From contig NZ_CP046122.1 in NCBI RefSeq assembly GCF_009707365.1, positions 620,001-684,000 on the forward strand: a DNA stretch of 64,000 bases. The letters are read 5' to 3'. The notes below the pieces were generated by a model. That model saw only the letters and a program-made list of their open reading frames with translations, had not been told where the DNA came from and searched no databases. Source of the stretch: Microlunatus sp. Gsoil 973 (lineage in GTDB: Bacteria; Actinomycetota; Actinomycetes; Propionibacteriales; Propionibacteriaceae). Position numbers and translations under genes: made by a program. Numbering within the stretch: position 1 is the stretch's first letter; the number at the start of each line of letters is the position of its first letter. Shown here piece after piece: positions 35,702 to 46,166 of this stretch.

Positions 35702-36825
35702 GTACCGGTCCCTGGGACCAGCAGTCGGGTCGGCCCCAACCCGGTCAGCAACCCGGTCAGCAACCCGGTCAACCCGGTCAACCCGGTCAACCCGGCCAAC
35801 CCGGCCAACCCGGCCAACCGTGGCAACCGGCACAGCAGGGCTCCTGGCAGTACGGCGGCCCGCAGCAACCGCAGCAACCGTACGGGCAGCCGCAGCAACC
35901 GTACGGGCAGCCGCAACAGCCGTACGGGCAGCCGCAACAGCCGTACGGGCAGCCGCAACAGCCGTACGGGCAGCAGCCGTACGGGCAGCAGCAGGGCTGG
36001 GGCGCCCAACAACCCGGCCAACCACCACGCCCGCAACCGGGTGGCCAGGGCGGCGGCTACGGAGGATACGGAGGATACGGCGGCGGCCGGGCCGGTGGGC
36101 AGGGGCCGCGGAGACGGCGCAGCACCGCGATGATCCTCGGCATCGTCGCGGGGTCGGTGGCGTTCCTGGTGATCGTCGGCGTGATCATCGGCGTCCTGAC
36201 GAACAACACCAGCACCGAAGCCAGCGCTCCGATCAGCCCCGGCACCGGCACGCCGACGGCGCACGCGCCGCAACCGCGGCCGAGTGAACCCGGCAACGAC
36301 GAATCCGACGCGCCGACCAGTGGCAGCACGACCGGCGGCAACACCGGTGGCTCGGGCAGCGGCAGTACGTCGGGCACGCTCACCTTCGGCGACTGCAAGC
36401 TGAAGCCGTCCAAAGGCTGGCACAAGAAGACCGTCAAGGCCGATCACGGACTCGCCTCGGTGGCCAACACCGACGGCGATGTGTTCCAGGCCCAGTGCAT
36501 CCAGCTGGACAAGGGGACCGACCCTAGTCAGGTCCTTGACACCTGGTTCGACCAGTTGGCCAAGGACTGCGCGGACACCCGCAAGTCTCCAGCCAAGGAC
36601 GTCGAAACCGGTGTCGACGACCTGACCGCCGCACAGGCACAGATGCAGTGCGCCGTGTCGGACAGCCAGGGATCCTCGGTCATGGGCGTCGCCTCCGCGG
36701 CCGCGGTCCGCGACGACGGCATGACCGCGCTGACGACCGTGATGTTCGGAGAGTCCAGCGACACCGCCCAGCTCAGCCACGACTTCGGCAACATGACCGT
36801 CTCCGTCTGGGCAAGCCTGGAGTAA
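35698..36825 (+). CDS. Gln/Pro/Gly-rich single-pass membrane protein
   Basis: 375 residues. The first 120 are QPGQ and PYGQPQQ repeats. Arg-rich RRRRS then leads to one membrane helix (MILGIVAGSVAFLVIVGVII, about residues 142-161) and a Ser/Gly/Thr linker. The extracellular domain (from about residue 222, GTLTFGDCKLKPSKGWHKK) has four cysteines, likely two disulfides. This resembles actinobacterial DUF4190/septum-formation-type proteins, but no family is certain. It is translationally coupled to the zinc-ribbon PrsW-like gene, so the two may form one envelope complex. Confidence 0.75.
   Translation: MSTGPWDQQSGRPQPGQQPGQQPGQPGQPGQPGQPGQPGQPWQPAQQGSWQYGGPQQPQQPYGQPQQPYGQPQQPYGQPQQPYGQPQQPYGQQPYGQQQGWGAQQPGQPPRPQPGGQGGGYGGYGGYGGGRAGGQGPRRRRSTAMILGIVAGSVAFLVIVGVIIGVLTNNTSTEASAPISPGTGTPTAHAPQPRPSEPGNDESDAPTSGSTTGGNTGGSGSGSTSGTLTFGDCKLKPSKGWHKKTVKADHGLASVANTDGDVFQAQCIQLDKGTDPSQVLDTWFDQLAKDCADTRKSPAKDVETGVDDLTAAQAQMQCAVSDSQGSSVMGVASAAAVRDDGMTALTTVMFGESSDTAQLSHDFGNMTVSVWASLE
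35739..35990 (+). repeat. in-frame tandem repeats coding QPG and PYGQPQQ
   Basis: Two blocks: a 9-bp unit (CAACCCGGT/C) at about 35739-35819 and a roughly 21-bp unit (CCGTACGGGCAGCCGCAACAG) at about 35878-35990. Both lie within the Gln/Pro-rich gene. Confidence 0.85.
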
Positions 36826-36876
36826 GTGGTTGCCGAGCCCGCGGAGCAGCCACCGAGCGAGCCGGTAGGGCAACCC

Positions 36877-36892
36877 GACCCCTCCGGGGGTC
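36877..36892 (+). terminator. small hairpin after the Q/P-rich gene
   Basis: GACCCC-TCCG-GGGGTC, a 6-bp stem about 50 bases after the stop. Confidence 0.35.
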
Positions 36893-36960
36893 CAGGGGGG
36901 TCGTCCACCTGGGACTGGCTATTGCGAGCGCCCGCCTGGCGGCAGCAGCAGGAAGCGGAC

Positions 36961-36997
36961 AGTATGAGATCGCCAGTATGAGATCGCCAGTATGAGA
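36961..36997. repeat. 14-bp tandem repeat upstream of uvrB
   Basis: AGTATGAGATCGCC occurs twice in tandem plus a partial third copy (AGTATGAGA). The array ends 30 bases before the uvrB ATG. It could be a binding array or a slippage product. I see no actinobacterial SOS box in this gap. Confidence 0.75.
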
Positions 36998-37026
36998 CTG
37001 TCAGTGGCGCGACATACGCTGGCGAC

Positions 37027-39138
<2,112 letters not shown>

Positions 39139-39209
39139 TCAGTCACCCAACTGTCATGAACCGGTGATCCGTTAGCTGATCGAATCCCTGGCCCGGTCCG
39201 CGCCGGCGA

Positions 39210-40916
39210 TCAGGCGACCGGCGCCTGCTGGAGTTCGAGCCACTGCCTGCGCCGCTCGGACTGCTGCTGCGGATCGGGCACCGGCACCGCAGCGAGCAGC
39301 CGCTGGGTGTACGCGTCCCGCGGATGATGCAGCACCGCACGCGACGGCCCCGTCTCGACGATCTCGCCGCGCCGCATGACCGCCACCCGGGAGGTCAGCT
39401 CGCCGACGACTGCCAGGTCGTGGCTGATGAACAGGCAGGCGAAACCCAGTTCGGCGCGCAGGTCCCTGATCAGGTTCAGGATCTGGTCCTGCACCGACAC
39501 ATCCAGCGCGCTGGTCGGTTCGTCCGCGATCAACAACGACGGCCGCATGGACAGCGCCCGGGCGATGGCGACCCGCTGCCGCTGGCCGCCGGACAGCTCG
39601 TGGGGATACCGTGCGGCGAGTACCGAGCCGAGCTGCACCGCGTCCAGCAACCGCGCGACCTCCCGGCGGCGGGCGGCCGGATCCAGGTCGGAGTGCAACC
39701 GCAACGGTTCACCGATGCTGCGGCCGACGGTGTGCCGCGGGTTCAGGCTGGACGCCGGATCCTGGAAGACCATTCCGATCCGGGTCCGCAGCTGCCGCAG
39801 TGCCCGGCCACGCAGCCGGGAGATGTCGATGCCGTCGATCCGTACGGTTCCGGCAGCGGGCGAGATCAGCCCCGCCAGTGCCCGGCCGACCGTCGACTTG
39901 CCGGAGCCGGACTCACCGACCAGACCGACCGTCTCACCGCGACCGATGGTCAAGGTCACGTCGTGACACGCCAGTAGGCCGGCGCCCAACCCGCGCCCGT
40001 GGTATCTGATGTCCAGACGGGTGATCTCGGCGGCCGGCGCATCGGGATCAGGTGCCCTGGGATTGTCAGCAGCCGGCCGACGGCCATCGTCGGAGCCATC
40101 CTCGGAGATCACCAGCGATTCCAGCCGGGGGACCGCAGCCAGCAGCCGACGGGTGTACTCGGCCTGCGGCCGCCGGTAGAGCACCTCCGCCGGCGCCGAT
40201 TCGACGATCTCCCCGTCCTTCATCACCGAGACGTCATCGGCCACATCGGCCACAACGCCCATGTCGTGGGTGATCAACAACACCGCCGTGCCGAGCCGGT
40301 CCTTCAGATCCCGGATCAGGGCCAGGATCTGCGCCTGCACCGTGACGTCCAGGGCAGTGGTCGGCTCGTCGGCGATCAACGCCAACGGGTCGTTGCTGAT
40401 CGCCATCGCGATCATCGCCCGCTGCAGTTGTCCACCGGACAACTCATGCGGATAGGACGCCGCGATCCGGGCCGGATCGGCGACCTCGACCATGCCCAGC
40501 AACTCGATCACCCGGCGGAGCGCCGCCTGGCGACCGGTTTGCGGGTGATGTTCCCGGATCGCCTCGGCGATCTGGTCACCGATCCGGAAGACCGGATTCA
40601 GTGCGCTCATCGGTTCCTGGAAGATCGTTCCGACCTGGCCGCCGCGGGCCCGCCGCAGCCGCTCGACCGGCGCCCCGACCAACTCGTCCCCGGCAAGCCG
40701 GATGCTGCCGCTGACCCGGGCGGACCGCGGCAGCAGGCCGAGCACCGACATCGCAGTGACACTCTTGCCCGATCCCGATTCCCCGACCAGGCCGAGCACC
40801 CGGCCCGGCATCACGTCGAGGCTGACCCCGTGCACCACCTCCTGCGCCGGGCTGTCGGCTTCCGGACCGGCGAAGGCGATCCGGAGATCGGCGATGGACA
40901 GCACCGGTTCGACCAC
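39210..40916 (-). CDS. dipeptide ABC transporter ATP-binding protein (fused DppD-DppF)
   Basis: 568 residues with two complete ABC ATPases in one chain. Domain 1 (about residues 1-260): Walker A GESGSGKSVTAM, signature LSGGQLQRAMIAMA, Walker B LIADEPTTALD. Domain 2 (about 295-560): Walker A GESGSGKSTVGRA, signature LSGGQRQRVAIARAL, Walker B LIADEPTSALD. The fused form is common in actinobacterial peptide/nickel transporters. Last gene of the minus-strand transporter operon. Confidence 0.93.
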   Translation of the reverse strand: MVEPVLSIADLRIAFAGPEADSPAQEVVHGVSLDVMPGRVLGLVGESGSGKSVTAMSVLGLLPRSARVSGSIRLAGDELVGAPVERLRRARGGQVGTIFQEPMSALNPVFRIGDQIAEAIREHHPQTGRQAALRRVIELLGMVEVADPARIAASYPHELSGGQLQRAMIAMAISNDPLALIADEPTTALDVTVQAQILALIRDLKDRLGTAVLLITHDMGVVADVADDVSVMKDGEIVESAPAEVLYRRPQAEYTRRLLAAVPRLESLVISEDGSDDGRRPAADNPRAPDPDAPAAEITRLDIRYHGRGLGAGLLACHDVTLTIGRGETVGLVGESGSGKSTVGRALAGLISPAAGTVRIDGIDISRLRGRALRQLRTRIGMVFQDPASSLNPRHTVGRSIGEPLRLHSDLDPAARRREVARLLDAVQLGSVLAARYPHELSGGQRQRVAIARALSMRPSLLIADEPTSALDVSVQDQILNLIRDLRAELGFACLFISHDLAVVGELTSRVAVMRRGEIVETGPSRAVLHHPRDAYTQRLLAAVPVPDPQQQSERRRQWLELQQAPVA

Positions 40917-40937
40917 CGGATCACCCCCTCCTGCACT

Positions 40938-40977
40938 GTTGATCTTGTCTCGTTGATCTTGTCTCGTTGATCTTGTC
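40938..40977. repeat. 14-bp tandem repeat before the fused ATPase gene
   Basis: GTTGATCTTGTCTC occurs twice plus a third 12-base copy. It lies between the substrate-binding protein stop and the ATPase start on the minus strand. It may affect intercistronic RNA structure or be a slippage-prone spacer. Confidence 0.8.
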
Positions 40978-40985
40978 GATGACGT

Positions 40986-42659
40986 CTACTGCTGCTTCAG
41001 CGTCACCTTCAGGTAGTTGGGGTAGGCCGGGAAGGCGCCGATGAAGAAGTTCTGCACGTTGGAGCCGTGCAGGAACGAGTTCTTGGCATAGCTGACGGGG
41101 ATCACCGGCGCATCCTGCATGATCTGCTTGTCGATCGCCGCCCAATCCTGCTCGGCCTTGGCCTGGTCCACCTCACCGGTGGCCTGCTCGATCGCCTTGT
41201 CCACCGCAGGATTGTCATAGCGGGAGGTGTTGTAACCGCCGTTGCCGATCTGGCTGGAGTCGTACAGCGGCTGGATGTTGGCGTTCGCGCTGGGGAAGTC
41301 GGGCTGCCAGCTGCCCAGGTACATGTCGTAATCGCCCTTGCCCTGGGTCACACGCTCGGCCACCGCGTTGGAGTCCAACGGCAGCAGCGTGATCTTCACC
41401 CCGGCCCGCTCGAGTCCTTGTTCGACGGCCTGCGCCTGCGCCGTGGCCATCGAGTCGTTGGAGGTGATCAGCGTGAACTTCAGATCATGCGCGTGGCCGG
41501 CGGCCGCCAGCAACTGCTTGGCCTTCGCAACGTCGCCGTCCTCACCGGCCGGGTAGAGGTCGTACTCCTGCCGCCCGGCGATGCCCGGGGTGATCAGGGT
41601 CGTCGCCGGTGAGCCGGAGATCGCCCCACCGGAGGCGGCGATGAACGCCTTCCGGTCGATCGCGTATTCCAGAGCCTGCCGGATCTTGACGTCCTTGAGC
41701 GCACCGCGCTGGGTGTTCATCGCGACGAAGTTCACCGCACCCGGCTGGGAGGTGACCAGCCGGGAGGCGACCTGCGGGTTGTTCCGCGCCTGAGCCAGCT
41801 GAGCGGCCGGGACGAAATCGGCGCCGAAGGAGTTCCTCGCATCGCCGTTGTCGCTGATCAACGTCTGCGCGGCGACGGTGTCGTCCTGGCCGAGCTTGAA
41901 GATGATCTTGTCCGGTCCACCGACGCGGACCTGGTCGGTGCTCTGCTCCCAGTGCGGGTTGCGGGTCAGGGTCATCGCGACACCCTGCTGGTAGGACTCC
42001 ACCATGTAGGGCCCGGACGCGGCCGGATGCTGGCCGTACTCGGCGGGTTTGGTGTCCTTGGACTTCTCCACCGGGGCGAAGGCCGGCATGGACACGATCC
42101 ACGGCCAGTCGCCGTACGGGACCTTGAGTTTGAAGACGATCGTGCTGTCGTCGGGAGTCTCGATCGAGGCGAGGTCCTTGCCGCTGTACGGACCCTTGTA
42201 GCTCTCCCCACCGACCAGCAACCCCTTGTGATAGCTCAGGCCGCCGGACAGTTCGGGGGCGAACGACCGCTCGATGCCGTACTTGATCGCCTCACTGGTG
42301 ATCGGCGTCCCGTCGTTGAACTGCAGGCCGGACTTCAGGTGGAAGGTCCAGGTCTTGCCGCCCTCGGAGGACTTGCCGGTGTCGGTGGCCAGATCGGGTA
42401 CAACGGTGGCCGGCTTGCCCGGACCGTTCTGCCAGGCGGTGAGCCGCCGGTTCACCAGACCGTTCGAGGTGATCGCCAGGCTCTGACTGGTCGCCGGGTC
42501 GAAGTTCATCTCGGTGCCCGAGGACAGGATGTTCAGCGTGCCGCCCTTGGCGGCCGGGGCCGAGCTGTTGTTGCTTGGGGTCGACGGGTTGGCGTTGCAC
42601 CCGGCGATGACGATGGCGGCCGCGGCTGCGGCTGCGCTGACGGCGAGACGGCGTCTCAT
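40986..42659 (-). CDS. ABC transporter substrate-binding lipoprotein (SBP_bac_5, peptide/opine type)
   Basis: 557 residues. The lipoprotein signal peptide ends AAAIVIAGC at its lipobox. The family 5 solute-binding fold follows: NILSSGTEMNFDPATSQSLA near the start, WTFHLKSGLQFNDGTPITSE (the SBP_bac_5 signature), and DVKIRQALEYAIDRKAFI. Likely binds oligopeptides or similar amphipathic ligands outside the cell. Transcribed after dppC and dppB and before the fused ATPase, so a complete importer is encoded. Confidence 0.94.
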   Translation of the reverse strand: MRRRLAVSAAAAAAAIVIAGCNANPSTPSNNSSAPAAKGGTLNILSSGTEMNFDPATSQSLAITSNGLVNRRLTAWQNGPGKPATVVPDLATDTGKSSEGGKTWTFHLKSGLQFNDGTPITSEAIKYGIERSFAPELSGGLSYHKGLLVGGESYKGPYSGKDLASIETPDDSTIVFKLKVPYGDWPWIVSMPAFAPVEKSKDTKPAEYGQHPAASGPYMVESYQQGVAMTLTRNPHWEQSTDQVRVGGPDKIIFKLGQDDTVAAQTLISDNGDARNSFGADFVPAAQLAQARNNPQVASRLVTSQPGAVNFVAMNTQRGALKDVKIRQALEYAIDRKAFIAASGGAISGSPATTLITPGIAGRQEYDLYPAGEDGDVAKAKQLLAAAGHAHDLKFTLITSNDSMATAQAQAVEQGLERAGVKITLLPLDSNAVAERVTQGKGDYDMYLGSWQPDFPSANANIQPLYDSSQIGNGGYNTSRYDNPAVDKAIEQATGEVDQAKAEQDWAAIDKQIMQDAPVIPVSYAKNSFLHGSNVQNFFIGAFPAYPNYLKVTLKQQ

Positions 42660-42741
42660 AGATCAACCTTTCCGAACACGAGCAATGACATGACAGGGAA
42701 TTCAGGTGAGTGGGCGGAGGAGCCGGCGACGCCCGGAACGA

Positions 42742-43792
42742 TCATCGGGTCACCGCCTTGATCCGCGGGTCGAGCAGGCCGTAACTGATGTCGACGACGA
42801 AGTTGGCGACAATGATCAGGAACGCCGAGAAGAGCGTCACCCCGACCAGCACCTGCAGGTCAAGGTTGCCCACCGCGTCCAGCAGCAGCGACCCGAGCCC
42901 CTGCATCGAGAACACCTTCTCGGTGATCACCACACCGCCGAGCAGACTGCCGAGGTCGAGGCCGAAGACGGTCGCCACGGGAATGAGGACGTTGCGCAGC
43001 GCGTGCCGTCCGATGGTGCGCCGTTCGCTCAGCCCCCTTGGCCCGCGCCGTGCGGATGTAGTCCTCGCTCATCACCTCGAGCATCTGGCCACGGGTCAGC
43101 CGGGTGTAGACGGCGGCGTTCAGCAGGGCCAGCACGATCCACGGCAGGACCAGGTGCCACAGCCAGTCGACCGGACTCTGGGTCAGCGGTATGTAACCGC
43201 TGACCGGCACCATGTTCAGCCGGAATCCGAAGATGAAGATCCCCAGCAGACCGGCAAGATAGGCCGGCGCCGAGACTCCGGCGATCGAGATCGTCATCAG
43301 GCTCCGGTCGATCAGCGAGCCCCGGCGCAGTGCGGAGACGACACCGGTCGAGACGCCGAGGATCAGCCACAACACGGCCGCACCGATGGCGATGGAGAAG
43401 GTGACCGGGATGCGCTGCAGGATCAGGTCGGTGACCGGCTCGTTCAGCCGGAACGAGTAGCCGAAACAGGGCGCACTGCAGGTGATCGCCGCCGGACCGC
43501 TGCCGAAGGTCCGTCCCGCGACGATGCCGACCAGATAGGCCAGGAACTGCCGCCACCAGGACTGGTCGTAGCCCATGAACGCGCGCGCCTCGGCCAGCCG
43601 GTCCGCGGTGCACGGCCGGCCACAGGACAACCGGGCCGGATCCGACGGCAGGACGTAGAAGATCAGGTAACTGATCAGCGCGATGATCAACAGGACCAGC
43701 ACCATGCCGCCGAACCGTCCGGCCAGGAACCGGAGATAGGCCAGTGCCCGACGGCCCCGGTCGCGGGTCACCGCCGCGTCGACCGCGGTCAT
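42742..43792 (-). pseudogene. DppB-type ABC permease, frameshifted
   Basis: First peptide-type permease. It begins MTAVDAAVTRDRGRRALAYL, with helix GMVLVLLIIALISYLIFYVL and the TM-domain signature up to EVMSEDYIRTARAKG. It then breaks at a run of five C (43033-43037, plus strand). With four C the product continues LSERRTIGRHALRNVLIPVA, then TVFGLDLGSLLGGVVITEKV, and ends DPRIKAVTR at 42742, giving 349 residues. The join lies within the conserved EAA loop. The ATG overlaps the dppC stop. Sequence error is likely. Confidence 0.88.
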
Positions 43793-44709
43793 GCCCGGCC
43801 CCCGACCGTACGAGGATCCAGTACATCGCGCAGTCCGTCCCCGAACAGGTTGAAGGCCAGCGTGATCAGGAACAATGCGCCTCCGGGGACGACCAGGAAC
43901 ATCGGGTCGACCGAGATCCAGTTGATCGCCTCGCCGATCGACCGGCCCCATGCCGGAGTGGGCGGTGGCACCCCGACACCGAGGAACGACAGGGCGGCCT
44001 CGGCGCCGATCTTGCCCGGTATCGAGATGGTGGCGAAGACGATGATCGTTGCCACCAGGTTCGGCAACAACTGACTGAACAGGATGTGTCCGGACCCCGC
44101 GCCGGACGCCCGCGCGGCGACCACGTAGTTGCGCTCCCGCAGGGTCAGCGTCTGGCCACGGATCACTCGGGCGATCGACGGCCAGCCGAAGAATCCGATC
44201 ACGATGATCAACAGGATCGGCTTCGGAAACGTGTCGGGCACCACAGCGCCAAGGGTGATCATGAAGATCAGGCCGGGGAAGCCGAAGACGACGTCGGTCA
44301 CCCGGCTGATGATCCGGTCCGTCCAGCCGCCGAAGTAGCCGGCGACGATCCCGATCAGGACCCCGAGCAGGACCGAGACGACGGTTGCGGCCACGCCGAC
44401 CAGCAGCGAGGTCCGGGCGCCGTAGACGACGATGGCGAACATGTCCCGGCCGGTCAACGGTTCGACGCCGAACCAGTGATCGGAACTGATCCCACCACCG
44501 AACCCGGTCGGCGCGGTGTCCGGGCCGAGCGTGTCCAGGTGGTAGGTGTACGGATCCTGGCCCTCCAGCGCAGCCAGCGCGGGTGCGAAGATCGCGGCGA
44601 GCACGAAGAGCAGGATGACCGCTCCGCCGACGGTGACCGAGGAGTCACGCATCAACCGCCGGAGCAGCGGCCCTTGGCCGACTCTCGCCTCGACTGCGGC
44701 AGTCGTCAC
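43789..44709 (-). CDS. DppC-type ABC permease
   Basis: 306-residue permease with an N-terminal helix (VTVGGAVILLFVLAAIFAPA), the OppC N-domain segment and the BPD transport domain containing the EAA-like region RNYVVAARASGAGSGHILF. Starts at GTG 44709 and is the first gene of the minus-strand operon dppC-dppB-binding protein-ATPase. The stop overlaps the dppB start. Confidence 0.93.
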   Translation of the reverse strand: MTTAAVEARVGQGPLLRRLMRDSSVTVGGAVILLFVLAAIFAPALAALEGQDPYTYHLDTLGPDTAPTGFGGGISSDHWFGVEPLTGRDMFAIVVYGARTSLLVGVAATVVSVLLGVLIGIVAGYFGGWTDRIISRVTDVVFGFPGLIFMITLGAVVPDTFPKPILLIIVIGFFGWPSIARVIRGQTLTLRERNYVVAARASGAGSGHILFSQLLPNLVATIIVFATISIPGKIGAEAALSFLGVGVPPPTPAWGRSIGEAINWISVDPMFLVVPGGALFLITLAFNLFGDGLRDVLDPRTVGGRA

Positions 44710-44888
44710 CTACCCGTCCCTCCCGATCTGTCGTGTCACGTCCGTCGCGGCTGTGCCGGCTCCGGTTCGTCCGGATCCGGACAGCCAACTCTTGCATGGC
44801 CGGCGGTTGCGATGCCGATGCTGTCACGTGCTGGGATGCGCAGCCGATTCCAGGGCGTAAGAGTAGGAAAACAGTGGCCCGCGGCGCG

Positions 44889-44925
44889 AATCGGCGCGTT
44901 TCGCGGCCCGGATGACGCGCCGATT
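44889..44925. promoter_or_regulatory. long inverted repeat in the dppC-terC divergent region
   Basis: AATCGGCGCGT and ACGCGCCGATT are a perfect 11-bp inverted repeat with a 15-base spacer. They lie in the 421-base gap (44710-45130) between two divergent genes. Besides this and the terC leader hairpin I see no gene in the gap; the long minus-strand open frame there looks non-coding. Confidence 0.5.
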
Positions 44926-45085
44926 GGGCTGACTGCGCATCGGGCTGGAACAATGGGTGACGGAGGGGAGTATTCCTTCGCTTTGGCATCGTCATCACGG
45001 GCAGCCGGCCGGCTGCACGCCCGGTCACCGGGCGCCCGGTGCCGTCGGTCGGACAGGGTCGAGCGATCCGGTTCGGCGGAAGAGA

Positions 45086-45124
45086 CCTCCGAGATAACTG
45101 TGGTACGCACTGACGTCTCGGAGG
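45086..45124 (+). promoter_or_regulatory. Shine-Dalgarno-sequestering hairpin of terC
   Basis: CCTCCGAGA (45086-45094) and TCTCGGAGG (45116-45124) form a perfect 9-bp stem with a 21-base loop. The 3' arm contains the GGAGG ribosome site, six bases before GTG 45131. Folding would block initiation, so terC translation is probably regulated. It does not look like the yybP-ykoY manganese riboswitch. Confidence 0.6.
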
Positions 45125-45130
45125 ACATAC

Positions 45131-46133
45131 GTGGACATTTCTGTCTCGACCTGGCTGATCACCATCGCCGCCATGGTGTTGGTACTCGGCATCGACCTGT
45201 TCGTGATCGGCCGTCGACCCCACGAACCGTCGATGAAGGAGGCGGGGACGCTGATCGGCGTCTTCGTCGCGCTCGCCGTGCTCTTCGGCATCGGGGTCTG
45301 GCTGTTCGCCGGCGGTCGCTATGCCGGTGAGTTCTTCGCCGGCTGGCTGACCGAGTACAGCCTCAGCATCGACAATCTGTTCATCTTCGTGATCATCCTG
45401 ACCAAGCTGCAGGTGCCGCGCCAGCTGCAGCAGTACGCGTTGATGGTCGGCATCCTGCTCGCCCTGGCGTTCCGCGGCATCTTCATCGGCCTTGGCGCCG
45501 GCCTGATCAACCTCTTCACCTGGATCTTCTTCATCTTCGGCGCGTTCCTGATCTACACCGCGATCAGGCTGGTCATCGACTACCGGAGTCACGACGATGA
45601 CGGCGCGACTCCCGACAATCCGCTGATCCGCTGGGTCAGGCGCCGCGTCCCGTCGACGGAGGAGTTCCACGGCACCCGGTTGACCGTCCGCGAGGGCGGG
45701 CGGCGACTGATCACTCCGATGCTGTTCGTGATCATCGCCCTGGGCAGCACCGACCTGTTGTTCGCCCTCGATTCGATACCGGCGATCTACGGACTGACCC
45801 AGGAGCCGTATCTGGTCTTCACCGCGAACGTGTTCGCGCTGATGGGGTTGCGCCAGCTCTACTTCCCTGATCGGTGGGCTGCTGAAGCGGCTGGTCTACC
45901 TGTCCCTGGGCCTGTCGGTGATCCTGGCGTTCATCGGCGTCAAACTCGTCTTCCACGCGATGCACGAGTACCACCTGGACGAGAAGCTGAACATCCCGTT
46001 CTCACTGGACGTGCCGATCTGGTTGTCGCTGACCGTGATCATCGCCACGCTGGCGGTCACCACGGTCGCCAGCCTGATCCGGTCCTCCCGGGACGCTCGG
46101 ACCCCGCAACCGGTGCCGCCGGCCGAGGGGTGA
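45131..46133 (+). pseudogene. TerC-family integral membrane protein, frameshifted
   Basis: TerC/Alx-type protein with eight or nine helices. Members export manganese or handle tellurite stress and protein-secretion metalation. Acidic signature residues are present in YSLSIDNLFIFVIIL and STDLLFALDSIPAIYGLT. The frame breaks after GLRQLYF at CCC 45865-45867. With two C it continues LIGGLLKRLVYLSLGLSVIL and ends at 46133, for 333 residues. GTG 45131 follows GGAGG, which is locked in a hairpin. Single-base sequence error or real inactivation. Confidence 0.88.
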
Positions 46134-46166
46134 GATCCGACACACACCGCCCCGGCCGGCGGTGCG

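Noticed and set aside
36961-36997. CRISPR array or SOS box
   Set aside because: The 14-bp units are contiguous with no spacers, and no GAAC-N4-GTTC-like LexA box is present.
44736-45128. 130-codon minus-strand open frame upstream of terC
   Set aside because: Pro/Arg/Ser-rich composition, no motif, and it overlaps the terC leader hairpin and promoter area.
45061-45130. yybP-ykoY manganese riboswitch before terC
   Set aside because: The leader is too short and lacks the conserved loop sequences; only a single ribosome-site hairpin is visible.
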